Below, one piece after another: positions 56,001-63,166 of a stretch of 64,000 nt of DNA. Origin of the DNA: Bacteroidota bacterium (lineage in GTDB: Bacteria; Bacteroidota; Bacteroidia; Chitinophagales; Chitinophagaceae); the NCBI GenBank assembly GCA_018268035.1, contig JAFDXI010000102.1, positions 124,001 to 188,000 of the forward strand. Direction: 5' to 3'. The notes under the pieces were generated by a model. The model was not told the origin of the DNA and made no database searches. It worked only from the letters and a program-made list of their open reading frames with translations. The translations under genes were made by a program, and so were the position numbers. The number at the start of each line of letters is the position of its first letter. Positions within the stretch are counted from its first letter, which is position 1.

Positions 56001-56385
56001 GAATATTAAAACAACCACATCATTGGTTGACTTTGTATTCCGTGCACTTGCTTTTGAATATTTAGGCAGAACAGACCTTGTTCATGTAATAGAAAAACCA
56101 GAAGTGACCAACCTTGGTGATGAAGACGATGCTGAAATTATTGGCAGACCATCATTGAGCAATATTCATGTAAAATCTGCATCTTCAACACCTTCGGCGC
56201 TTGTTCAAAAGCAGAAAAAAGCAACTGCTCATGTGCATGCCGAATCACCAATGGATGCAGCTAATGCAGCAGCTAAGAATATGCAGAGTGATGCACCATC
56301 ATGCAATGTTTGTGGCCACATCACAGTAAGAAGTGGCACATGCTATAAATGTCTTAACTGTGGCAATAGCCTGGGTTGCAGTTAA
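53017..56385 (+). CDS. nrdJ: adenosylcobalamin-dependent (class II) ribonucleotide reductase
   Basis: 1122 residues from the ATG at 53017. Reduces ribonucleotides to deoxyribonucleotides using B12. The active-site Cys is in PHACFILSV near 176. SNPCSEYMFLDNTACNLAS near 388 carries the Asn/Cys/Glu radical-site triad, and NAQTTVIAPTGTIGLVMDCD follows near 584. A TSCPD domain lies near 905-1030 (KRFGFTQKAKINGQ, GEIFVDLAKEGSTLRSL). The C-terminal CNVCGHITVRSGTCYKCLNC is a zinc ribbon that also supplies redox Cys. The frame also opens at TTG 53011. A strong terminator follows. Confidence 0.95.
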   Translation: MASEKNQEALSFQRRFTKEGVSPFDMFEYDYRTSIIKNPTGEVLFEMNNVEVPKQWSQIATDILAQKYFRKAGVPQADGSQGRETSSKQVAHRMANCWRVWGERYGYFESEKDAQVFYEELVYSILNQSCVPNSPQWFNTGLHESYGITGKPQGHYYVDAKDGQLKKSTSAYERPQPHACFILSVGDDLVNEGGIMDLWIREARIFKYGSGVGTNFSRIRGEGEKLSGGGTSSGLMSFLKIGDRAAGAIKSGGTTRRAAKMVCLDIDHPEVMQFINWKVEEEKKVAALVAAGYDNSYEGEAYLTVSGQNSNNSIRIPNEFFKILEQNGDWELKARTNGKVMKKIPAREVWNQINYAAWRCADPGTQYDTTINEWHTCPQGGRINASNPCSEYMFLDNTACNLASANLMKFFDAEKCIFDVEGFVYTCRLWTVVLEISVLMAQFPSKEVAQLSYDYRTLGLGFANLGTMLMVSGIAYDSEKARGIAGAITAIMTGTAYKTSAEMAGVLGTFPEYENNKNDMLRVMRNHRATAYDATDAYEALSIKPAGINAKYCPDYLLSAACKAWDDAVEFGEKYGYRNAQTTVIAPTGTIGLVMDCDTTGVEPDFALVKFKKLSGGGYFKIINQSVPVALRNLGYAASEIDSIIKYAVGAASFEGAPFINPQTLSEKGFISEEINKLNSAATSAFEIGYLFNKFILGEACLERLGFTPDQYNDWNFDLLDALGFTEEQIEAANDYVCGTMTIEGAPYLKTEHLSVFDCANKCGKKGERYIHAHGHIKMMAACQPFLSGAISKTINLPHEATVEEIADSYMLSWKLGLKACALYRDGSKLSQPLSNKSDKKKKAEKEDTAKQEESILKENTTFTEEKKLVELSSLSAEELLEEVHKRMQASNDTSLKRQLSKIVERKTLPSKRFGFTQKAKINGQVLFMRTGEYNDGTLGEIFVDLAKEGSTLRSLMNCFAIAVSVGLQYGVPLEEFVEKFVFTKFEPAGMVDHPNIKTTTSLVDFVFRALAFEYLGRTDLVHVIEKPEVTNLGDEDDAEIIGRPSLSNIHVKSASSTPSALVQKQKKATAHVHAESPMDAANAAAKNMQSDAPSCNVCGHITVRSGTCYKCLNCGNSLGCS

Positions 56386-56414
56386 TGAAATATTATTATA
56401 AGTCCGATTGTAAG

Positions 56415-56446
56415 AGAGGTTACTTCATGTAGCCTCTTTTTATTTT
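56415..56446 (+). terminator. rho-independent terminator of nrdJ
   Basis: AGAGGTTA at 56415-56422 pairs with TAGCCTCT at 56430-56437 (one G-U) around a 7-nt loop, and TTTTTATTTT follows. Confidence 0.8.
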
Positions 56447-56496
56447 GAAAAACAGTTGCCTATTACAATTTATTACATTGCAGTAAAATTATCTTC

Positions 56497-56940
56497 ATGA
56501 AAAAATTTATTATCCTGCTGTTTTGTTGTCAAATATTTTTTATGACTGGCTCGAAAGCACAAATTCATTTAAACCATCTTACTGTTTATGTTGTTGACAT
56601 GCAAAAAAGTGTTCATTTCTACGAAAAAGTTATGGGTTTTACTCAAATTCCTGAACCATTTCATGATGGCCGCCATACATGGTTTAAGATAGGTGAACAC
56701 AATGAATTGCATGTGGTATCAGGGGCTAAAGAAATTGTGCCACATGATATCAACATCCACATGGCATTCAGTGTTCCTTCTGTTGAGGAATTTGCCAAAC
56801 ACCTCGATGCAATGAATATTCATTTTGGTGACTGGTCACAAAAAACAAAAACGCCACAACTGCGTCCCGATGATGTCAAACAAATTTATTTCCAGGATCC
56901 TGATGGGTATTGGATTGAAGTCAATGATGATAAATTTTAG
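56497..56940 (+). CDS. exported VOC (glyoxalase-fold) protein
   Basis: 147 residues. A signal peptide (MKKFIILLFCCQIFFMTGSKAQ) precedes a single vicinal-oxygen-chelate domain: HLNHLTVYVVDMQKSVHFYEKVMGF, then HTWFKIGEHNELHVVSG and IYFQDPDGYWIEVND. The His near the start and the Glu in YWIEVN are the usual metal ligands. Most VOC proteins are cytoplasmic, so a secreted one is unusual, although such forms occur in Bacteroidetes. The substrate is unknown. Confidence 0.8.
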   Translation: MKKFIILLFCCQIFFMTGSKAQIHLNHLTVYVVDMQKSVHFYEKVMGFTQIPEPFHDGRHTWFKIGEHNELHVVSGAKEIVPHDINIHMAFSVPSVEEFAKHLDAMNIHFGDWSQKTKTPQLRPDDVKQIYFQDPDGYWIEVNDDKF

Positions 56941-57004
56941 TGTTTAGGTTAGTAGAAATTTGAATCCCGGTAAACTATTATCTTCGCCGACTTAAAATGT
57001 GAGT

Positions 57005-57658
57005 ATGAAGATTTATAACCTGATAATTAAATATCGTTTCTGGTTAAGTATTGCAGCCATTGTAATCGGGGTAGTATTAAACCTTACCGTATCCGGGTTC
57101 TGGCCTGTTTTTCCATTATATTTTTTGGGCTTAATAGGTTTGTTAAGCCATTTTTTTATTGGCCCGCTCCGGTTGTTGCAGGAGCCAATGGAAAACGGCA
57201 GGATCGAAGAAGTTGAAAAAATTCTTAACAGCATTTGGTTTCCCAATCTTTTATACAAACCTATCCGTTCCACTTATTATACCGTGAAGGGTAACCTGGC
57301 AATGATGAAACAGGATTTTGATACTGCTGAAAAACACCTGAAAAAAAGCGCATCATTGGGTTCCCCAATGCCAGAAGCTGAAGGCGCCAATAAATTGCAA
57401 CTTGGCATGATGGCAATGCAAAAAGGAGATATGAAAGGCGCAGAAAGTTATATGCGTGCAGCCATACGTGCAGGCATACCTGACAAAGAAAGTGAAGCCA
57501 TTGCTTACTTAGGCATGTGCCAGATTTTTATGAATAAACGTGAGTTTCGTGCAGCGAAGGATTATTTCCGAAAAGCAAAAGCCTGTAAACCTACCACAAA
57601 ACAGGTAGTTGACCAGATAAAAGAAATTGAAAAATATATCTCAAGGGTACCGGGTTAA
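57005..57658 (+). CDS. membrane protein with tetratricopeptide repeats
   Basis: 217 residues from the ATG at 57005. Two N-terminal membrane helices (WLSIAAIVIGVVLNLTV, then FWPVFPLYFLGLIGLLSHFF) are followed by a cytoplasmic helical region with TPR-like units: TYYTVKGNLAMMKQDFDTAEKHL, then KLQLGMMAMQKGDMKGAESYM and AIAYLGMCQIFMNKREFRAAKDYF. It is probably a scaffold or interaction protein. The partner is unknown. A truncated transposase-like remnant starts directly after its stop. Confidence 0.7.
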   Translation: MKIYNLIIKYRFWLSIAAIVIGVVLNLTVSGFWPVFPLYFLGLIGLLSHFFIGPLRLLQEPMENGRIEEVEKILNSIWFPNLLYKPIRSTYYTVKGNLAMMKQDFDTAEKHLKKSASLGSPMPEAEGANKLQLGMMAMQKGDMKGAESYMRAAIRAGIPDKESEAIAYLGMCQIFMNKREFRAAKDYFRKAKACKPTTKQVVDQIKEIEKYISRVPG

Positions 57659-57661
57659 TAG

Positions 57662-58222
57662 AAAAAGGATTTGGATTTTGAGTTAAAGGAAGTGTATTTT
57701 ATTGCACTGATGGATTTTAATTTTGTAGAAACTTCCCCTGAAAAATACCTACATTGGGTTAGGCTGTCGGAAGAAGAAACCGGCTACACATTTTATAATA
57801 AATTAGGTTTTATTTTTTTGGAGTTTCCTAATTTTAATAAAACGGGAAAGGATATAAATACTGATATGGAGCGATGGCTATATGTGCTGCGTAACATGAG
57901 TGGGTTCAAAAAAATTCCAGAAATTTTGAATAAGCAGATATTTCAAAAATTATTTCAAATTGCAGAAGTTGCAAACCTTAAAAAGGAGGAGTATTTGGTG
58001 TATGAAAAAAGCCTTTTAGATAAGTGGTCAGAATATGCTGTTTTGAAAACTGCTGAAGAAAGAGGATTGGCAAAAGGTATGCAAAAAGGTGCAGCAAAAA
58101 GTAAAGAGCAATTTGTAAAAAATTTACTTGCCAATACAGATTTTGGGATTGCAAAAATTGCAACACTGGCAGATGTTAACGAAGCATTTGTGAAAAAAAT
58201 AAAAAAAGAAATTAATAAATAG
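57662..58222 (+). pseudogene. C-terminal remnant of a PD-(D/E)XK transposase-like (Rpn-type) protein
   Basis: About 186 codons after a TAG at 57659, with no ATG near the beginning (first possible start TTG 57671). The sequence matches only the C-terminal part of the family: FELKEVYFIALMDFNF, then LGFIFLEFPNFNKT, then WLYVLRNM and GLAKGMQKGAAKSKEQF. Full members are about 290-300 residues, and the nuclease core with its catalytic Asp and Glu should come before this point. Those 100 or so residues are missing, so it is a truncated and probably inactive copy of a mobile-element-linked nuclease. Confidence 0.72.
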
Positions 58223-58238
58223 TAGAATTTTTTCCACC

Positions 58239-58904
58239 TCACAAGACCCAGCTCAAAACAATTTCTTTAAAAATTTTTGCTGTAATATTTAAGTGTATTG
58301 TTTCTTCTTTTTTAAAAACAAAAGGTAGTATTAATTTATTATTGTGAAGTTGTATTGCTTGTTCCAGTTGCATATTCTCCCTGAAATCCACTTTGCCCCA
58401 ACTATACCATTTAAATAGTGCTTCTTTTGAACTCCATATTACCGTTAATATTTTTTTATTTAATTCAGGTGACTGTTGATTTTTATTTGAAATAATACCA
58501 GGAAGCTTTGCAATAGGTTTCAAATATTGTTTTTCACCTTCATGCACAAACTTGTGTGCAATCCTTACAACTTTTTCTTCAGGTATTTCAATATCTATTC
58601 CCACACGGTGTGAAGTGCTAACAATTGCAGCAGCATAATCACCACAATGAGATATAGAAAAATGATATCGCTCGTCAGGTAAATACGGTTTGCGTGTGTC
58701 TGCAATTAATATTTCTGTATAAGGGAAATCAGGAAATAAATATTGTAATAAATACCTGCCTGCTAAATGTTGTAAGCGTTTATGTGGATGTGTTATGTTT
58801 TGCTGCAATGGTGTTTTTGCTAAAAAAAATGCTTCACCTTCCTCAATTTTCCAGATACCGAGCTTTGTGGTTGTATTAATAGTATGTTGGTAAAATAAAG
58901 GCAA
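58239..58904 (-). CDS. 4'-phosphopantetheinyl transferase superfamily protein
   Basis: 221 residues. Moves phosphopantetheine from CoA to an acyl or peptidyl carrier protein. HFSISHCGDYAAAIVSTSHRVGIDIEIP near residue 78 carries the first metal Asp/Glu pair, and ILTVIWSSKEALFKWYSWG near 147 is the second motif (W-x-x-K-E-A). LAGRYLLQYLFPD lies near 48. The length and motifs are of the Sfp/EntD group rather than AcpS. No polyketide or peptide synthetase lies nearby. Confidence 0.87.
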   Translation of the reverse strand: MPLFYQHTINTTTKLGIWKIEEGEAFFLAKTPLQQNITHPHKRLQHLAGRYLLQYLFPDFPYTEILIADTRKPYLPDERYHFSISHCGDYAAAIVSTSHRVGIDIEIPEEKVVRIAHKFVHEGEKQYLKPIAKLPGIISNKNQQSPELNKKILTVIWSSKEALFKWYSWGKVDFRENMQLEQAIQLHNNKLILPFVFKKEETIHLNITAKIFKEIVLSWVL

Positions 58905-58925
58905 TTGAAATTTTTAAAATTAAAA

Positions 58926-58954
58926 AACCTAACAGTATTTAATTCTGTTAGGTT
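58926..58954 (-). terminator. rho-independent terminator after the TPR gene
   Basis: AACCTAACAG at 58926-58935 and CTGTTAGGTT at 58945-58954 make a 10-bp stem with a 9-nt loop. On the minus strand it is followed by TTTTTTAATTTT, so it ends the transcript from the TPR gene before the phosphopantetheinyl transferase gene. Confidence 0.78.
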
Positions 58955-58973
58955 AATAAAACTATTTTAGTAT

Positions 58974-59501
58974 TTATTGATCAAATCCTTTTGATACATC
59001 CCATCCACTATATTTGAGAAAGATCTCATTTTTCTTTTTGCAACGCTCAATGTCTGCATAATACTCTTTTATTTTATCATCATTCAAAGAGCATAGTATT
59101 GCTTTCTCAAAATTTTCAATTGCAGTTTCAATATCCATCTTCAATTCTGCAACAATAGCAAAACGGTAATACACCCATGACTTATCAATGGTTGGAACCG
59201 TTAAACAATGTTCCAGGTGTTTTCTGAGTTCACCATAACGTTCCATATCAGTTAATAAAACTGCATAGTGAAAGTACGGATGCGGATAGTTTGGATCACT
59301 TTTCATCGCAGCTTTAAAATGTGTCTCTGCCTTTTTATAATCATCAAACTGTGTTTTATAAATCCATCCTAAAGAATTGTGTGTTGGTGCATGATTGGGT
59401 TCATCATACAAAATAGTTTCATACTTACGCAATGCCTCCACATGGGCATTATTTTTTATATCTGCTTCAGCTTCCAAAAACAATTCTTCAATGTTAATCA
59501 T
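58974..59501 (-). CDS. small tetratricopeptide-repeat protein
   Basis: 175 residues with no signal peptide. TPR units are visible: ALRKYETILYDEPNHAPTHNSLGWIYK, then KAETHFKAAMKSDPNYPHPYFHYAVLLTD, with a further pair towards the C-terminus (VYYRFAIVAELKMDIETAIENFEKA). It is a protein-protein interaction module of unknown partner. The deoxyhypusine-synthase-like gene ends 28 bp upstream on the same strand, so they may be cotranscribed. A strong terminator follows. Confidence 0.78.
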   Translation of the reverse strand: MINIEELFLEAEADIKNNAHVEALRKYETILYDEPNHAPTHNSLGWIYKTQFDDYKKAETHFKAAMKSDPNYPHPYFHYAVLLTDMERYGELRKHLEHCLTVPTIDKSWVYYRFAIVAELKMDIETAIENFEKAILCSLNDDKIKEYYADIERCKKKNEIFLKYSGWDVSKGFDQ

Positions 59502-59529
59502 ACTTTTTTATAAGAAATTATTTTTTTCA

Positions 59530-60504
59530 TTACCATCCTAATATCCATGCAAACATCAATGGCGCTACAATGGTTGCATCACTTTCTACAATAAACTTTG
59601 GTGTATGGATATCTAATTTTCCCCAGGTGATTTTTTCATTCGGTACAGCGCCGGAATATGAACCATAAGATGTAGTAGAATCACTGATCTGGCAGAAGTA
59701 ACTCCAGAAGGGAACATCATGCCATTCCAAATCCTGATACATCATTGGTACAACACAAATCGGAAAATCTCCTGCAATGCCTCCACCCACCTGGAAGAAA
59801 CCAACACCTTTGCCGCCACTGTTGGCACGGTACCATTCAGTTAAATACACCATGTATTCAATACCAGATTTTACTGTACTTGCTTTTAATTCATTCTTGA
59901 TAACATAACTCGCAAAAATATTTCCGGTGGTACTATCTTCCCATCCAGGAACAATGATGGGTATATTTTTTTCTGCTGCAGCAATTATCCAACTATCTTT
60001 TTTATCTATCTCATAATATTGTTCCAACTCACCACTCAAAACTGTTTTGTATAAAAATTCATGAGGGAAATAACGTTCGCCTTTTGCTTCTGCTTCTTTC
60101 CATTGCTTCACCAAATGTTTTTGCAAACGCCGGAACGCTTCTTCTTCCGGGATGCAGGTGTCTGTTACACGGTTGTAATGGTTTTCCAGCAAATCCCATT
60201 CTTCCTTAGGCGTAAGATCACGATAATGTGGAACACGTTTATAACTATTGTGTGCTACTAAATTCATCACATCTTCTTCCAGGTTGGCGCCTGTACAACT
60301 GATGATATCAATTTTTCCCTGTCGTATCATTTCAGCTAAAGAAATACCAAGTTCTGCAGTGCTCATTGCACCTGCCAGTGTAACCATCATTTTACCACCA
60401 TCATTCAAATGTGCTTCATACGCTTTTGCTGCATCCATCAATGCGGCTGCATTAAAATGCCTGTAGTGATGTTCTATAAATTGTGAAACCGGGCCTTTGT
60501 TCAT
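59530..60504 (-). CDS. deoxyhypusine-synthase-like protein
   Basis: 324 residues. Family landmarks in order: MVTLAGAMSTAELGISLAEMI near 39, ISCTGANLEEDVMNLVAH near 68, IIVPGWEDSTTGNIFASYV near 184, FFQVGGGIAGDFPICVVPMM near 237 and NEKITWGKLDIHTP near 290, where Lys296 matches the lysine that carries the aminobutyl intermediate in eukaryotic DHS. Eukaryotic and archaeal DHS modify eIF5A with spermidine. Bacteria lack that target, so bacterial members may make homospermidine or another polyamine product. NAD and spermidine sites look kept. The TPR gene lies downstream on the same strand. Confidence 0.87.
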   Translation of the reverse strand: MNKGPVSQFIEHHYRHFNAAALMDAAKAYEAHLNDGGKMMVTLAGAMSTAELGISLAEMIRQGKIDIISCTGANLEEDVMNLVAHNSYKRVPHYRDLTPKEEWDLLENHYNRVTDTCIPEEEAFRRLQKHLVKQWKEAEAKGERYFPHEFLYKTVLSGELEQYYEIDKKDSWIIAAAEKNIPIIVPGWEDSTTGNIFASYVIKNELKASTVKSGIEYMVYLTEWYRANSGGKGVGFFQVGGGIAGDFPICVVPMMYQDLEWHDVPFWSYFCQISDSTTSYGSYSGAVPNEKITWGKLDIHTPKFIVESDATIVAPLMFAWILGW

Positions 60505-60602
60505 TGACTTTGTTTTAAGGGCAAAAATAAATTTTTACAAACAACTGGTTATTTTTTTGTGGAAGTTTAAAATTCGTTACCGAAATCTTTAAAAGGACAG
60601 GT

Positions 60603-61967
60603 TTATTTTTCAGATATTAAACCAGGTTTATTATTTCCAGGCAAACTATTTCCTTTTTTAAACAGGAAATACAAAACAATAAATGCAGCCAGTACAGATA
60701 ATCCGGTGATTGCATATTCCGGATTTGTAATGGCGATGACAGTGCCAACAAAAACATAAGCAATTATAAAAAGTATTGGAAGCAAAGGATATAATTTCAT
60801 TTGATAAATTCCTGTATCATTCAAATGTTTTGTTCGCTTGCGCAAAATAAAAATAGACCCTGCTGAAGTGGCCATTCCAATTGAATCTAAAAATATGGTG
60901 AAGCTTAATATCTGATCGAAACGATCTGCAAAAAATAAAACGATTACACATATCCCTGCAAACACTGATAAACTTATAGTAAGCACATCCCTTTTTTCAT
61001 CTTTCATCTTAAAAGCTTTGGGCAATATGCCATCTAAGCTCATCGCATACATCACACGGGGATTGCTTAACAACAACACATTTACATAAGCTAAAACAGC
61101 AATAAACAAGAGGATGGAAATTGCATACCTGCCACCTTCTCCAAACATTTTTTCAGCAACAATAGCAGCAATACTTTTTGCATCTTTCAGTTCATTAAAC
61201 CCAATGATTTTATAATAAGAATAATTGACGCAGAGATACAATGCAATAATTATAAAAATGCCTGCAATAATTCCTCTTGGTAAATTTTTTTGCGGGTTTT
61301 CAACTTCTTCTCCAAAGTTGATGGTTTGCTGATAACCGCCATAAGTGAACGATGCTGCTTTTAATGCAATGCCAAACATTAACAGGTTGCTGACTGATGA
61401 AATGTTACCGCTTGTAGAAACAATATCACTGCCACTCTGGTGATACAATTGAGGGAAAAATAATGCAGATACCAGCACCAGTATCATACCAATCTTTACG
61501 ACCATTAAAACATTTTGTGTTTTAGAGCTGAGATGCAGGCCTGCAAGGTTAACCCCATAAAATAAAACAATAGCGCTGATGGCGATTAATGATTCAGTAA
61601 ATGGTGTCGGGTTATGAAAAACAAGAGGTGCGATGTATTCACTTCCTATTAATGCAACACCTGCTAGAGAAGCAGCATTCGAAATAAGGATGATGCAATT
61701 AATACCAAAAGCCAATGAGGGATGATAGCACACTGCAAAAATTTTATAATAGCCTCCTGTGATTGGATAGCGTGAACCAATTTCTGCATAGGTTAATGCG
61801 CCGCATAAAGCTATAAATCCACCTAATATCCAAACCAAAAAATAATACAATGGAGATGACGAAGCTTCGGCTGCATCTTTTGCTGTTCGAAAAATACCCA
61901 TGCCTATTACCAGCCCGATAACAATCATGGTGATGTCAAAAAGAGCAAGCTTCTTCTTTTGCTTCAT
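60603..61967 (-). CDS. APC-family amino-acid permease
   Basis: 454 residues from the ATG complement at 61965-61967. The frame is open 45 bases further, but that part is not family-like. Twelve or so membrane helices. The first carries LFDITMIVIGLVIGMGIFRTA, the unwound G-x-G-I-F substrate site of the LAT/APC group, and GGFIALCGALTYAEIGSRYP follows near 60. It should exchange or import amino acids. The substrate cannot be told. It is 51 bp downstream of the DUF4870 gene on the same strand. Confidence 0.85.
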   Translation of the reverse strand: MKQKKKLALFDITMIVIGLVIGMGIFRTAKDAAEASSSPLYYFLVWILGGFIALCGALTYAEIGSRYPITGGYYKIFAVCYHPSLAFGINCIILISNAASLAGVALIGSEYIAPLVFHNPTPFTESLIAISAIVLFYGVNLAGLHLSSKTQNVLMVVKIGMILVLVSALFFPQLYHQSGSDIVSTSGNISSVSNLLMFGIALKAASFTYGGYQQTINFGEEVENPQKNLPRGIIAGIFIIIALYLCVNYSYYKIIGFNELKDAKSIAAIVAEKMFGEGGRYAISILLFIAVLAYVNVLLLSNPRVMYAMSLDGILPKAFKMKDEKRDVLTISLSVFAGICVIVLFFADRFDQILSFTIFLDSIGMATSAGSIFILRKRTKHLNDTGIYQMKLYPLLPILFIIAYVFVGTVIAITNPEYAITGLSVLAAFIVLYFLFKKGNSLPGNNKPGLISEK

Positions 61968-62018
61968 GCGGATAAATGTAGTCAAAACATAATTGCAAAC
62001 ATAACACTGCAAAAATGT

Positions 62019-62375
62019 TTATTTGATAAGCCTGATGCAAAAAGGATATTTATATAGTTTCCCTTCACTGGCACGGATAGTAGCAACAATCACCAGTATT
62101 ACACTTATAATACCTACTGCCCATAACAACAAAATACCAACAATACTAATAAACAGTAAAAAACAAATGATGAATAATGTGATTTGGAAATTGAGTGATT
62201 CTTTTGCGTGATAAGCAACAAAAGAAGATTCATCTTTTTTTACGAGATAAATAATAAGTGGCCCAAGAATCGGGAAAAAAAATGTGAGCAGATGAGATAG
62301 TAATGCCATTGTCTTTTCATCACTTGTTGGTGGAATTGCAGGTGATTCTTCAGTACCTAAAATATCTGGTTGCAT
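62019..62375 (-). CDS. DUF4870-domain small membrane protein
   Basis: 118 residues from the ATG complement at 62373-62375. SDEKTMALLSHLLTFFFPILGPLIIYLVKKD near 21-51, then FVAYHAKESLNFQITLFIICFLLF and a third hydrophobic stretch, is the DUF4870 (Tic20-like) pattern of three or four membrane helices. Function is unknown in bacteria. The first 11 codons of the longer frame are not conserved in the family. It is followed by the permease gene. Confidence 0.8.
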   Translation of the reverse strand: MQPDILGTEESPAIPPTSDEKTMALLSHLLTFFFPILGPLIIYLVKKDESSFVAYHAKESLNFQITLFIICFLLFISIVGILLLWAVGIISVILVIVATIRASEGKLYKYPFCIRLIK

Positions 62376-62445
62376 AAAGGTTAATTTTTTTAAAGATAAA
62401 TATTTCAATGAAATAACAGAGTAACAACAGCTATACTTTTGTTTT

Positions 62446-62715
62446 ATGAAAATGCGTAATGATGATGTGAAGCGGATAACAGAAATAAAACAATATCTGC
62501 TTGACCCGCCGGTTAGTTTCAGGCTCTATGAATATGCTCCCGTTTATTTACGCAAGGCAATTGAAGTATTGCAAAACTATCCTGAATCAAAAAGTGTAAT
62601 TGATTATTTCCAACAATTGGCAGAACAATTTGAAACCCGGCAGATAAACCAGGCAAACCTTCTTACCATTTTAAAAGAAGCAGGTATTGCAATCAGCAAG
62701 CTCACCAGTAAATGA
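62446..62715 (+). CDS. small conserved-looking hypothetical protein
   Basis: 89 residues, helical and charged, no membrane segment. YLLDPPVSFRLYEYAPVYLRKAIEVL is the most structured stretch. I do not recognise a family. The start ATG at 62446 follows an A/T-rich leader, and it is transcribed away from the DUF4870 gene. Its composition is like that of neighbouring genes, so it is probably real. Confidence 0.6.
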   Translation: MKMRNDDVKRITEIKQYLLDPPVSFRLYEYAPVYLRKAIEVLQNYPESKSVIDYFQQLAEQFETRQINQANLLTILKEAGIAISKLTSK

Positions 62716-62835
62716 AAATATCATTATAAACAAATTTTTATTAAACCAGCTTCACTTACTTTTGCCCCGGTTTGGTTTTGAATGATGATAGACCATTACA
62801 TGATTTACATTGTAAATGCTTTTTATATTTCTGTA

Positions 62836-62868
62836 TTGACAATGTATTTTTATCAATCATAATATTTG
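62836..62868 (+). promoter_or_regulatory. promoter of the cobalamin-riboswitch transcript
   Basis: TTG at 62836-62838, a 22-base spacer and AATATTTG at 62861-62868, which keeps TTTG of TAnnTTTG. Transcription would begin near 62873, just before the riboswitch. Confidence 0.4.
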
Positions 62869-62887
62869 GGAAATCATCTGAAGAATT

Positions 62888-63035
62888 AAAAGGGAATCCT
62901 GTTAAAATCAGGAGCTATCCCCGTAGCTGTAAAACCACCATCTGCTAAAAGATGGAAAAATTACTTAATACCTCAGCCACTGTTAATAACGGGAAGGCAT
63001 TTAAGTAAGGGTTGAGCCAGAAGACCTGCCAAATC
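62888..63035 (+). promoter_or_regulatory. cobalamin (B12) riboswitch
   Basis: The 5' conserved block AAAAGGGAATCCTGTTAAAA at 62889-62908 is followed by GGAGCTATCCCCGTAGCTGT, a form of the known ggagCtgcCCCGcaGCTGT block. The B12 box reads GAGCCAGAAGACCTGCC at 63014-63030, one change from the consensus AGCCaGGAgACCtGCC. It lies about 130 bp before the BtuB-like gene. In this class bound adenosylcobalamin usually hides the ribosome binding site. No clear terminator hairpin with a T-run is seen, which favours translational control. Confidence 0.9.
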
Positions 63036-63166
63036 AAAAAACTATCTGGGCTTTCGGGTGAAAGGCAGAATGATAAAGTCTTACTGCAGAAGGCATTTTC
63101 ATTTCGATTACACTTACACGAAAGTTCATTCTTCATCACATTAAAAACATTCAAAGAAGAATGAGC

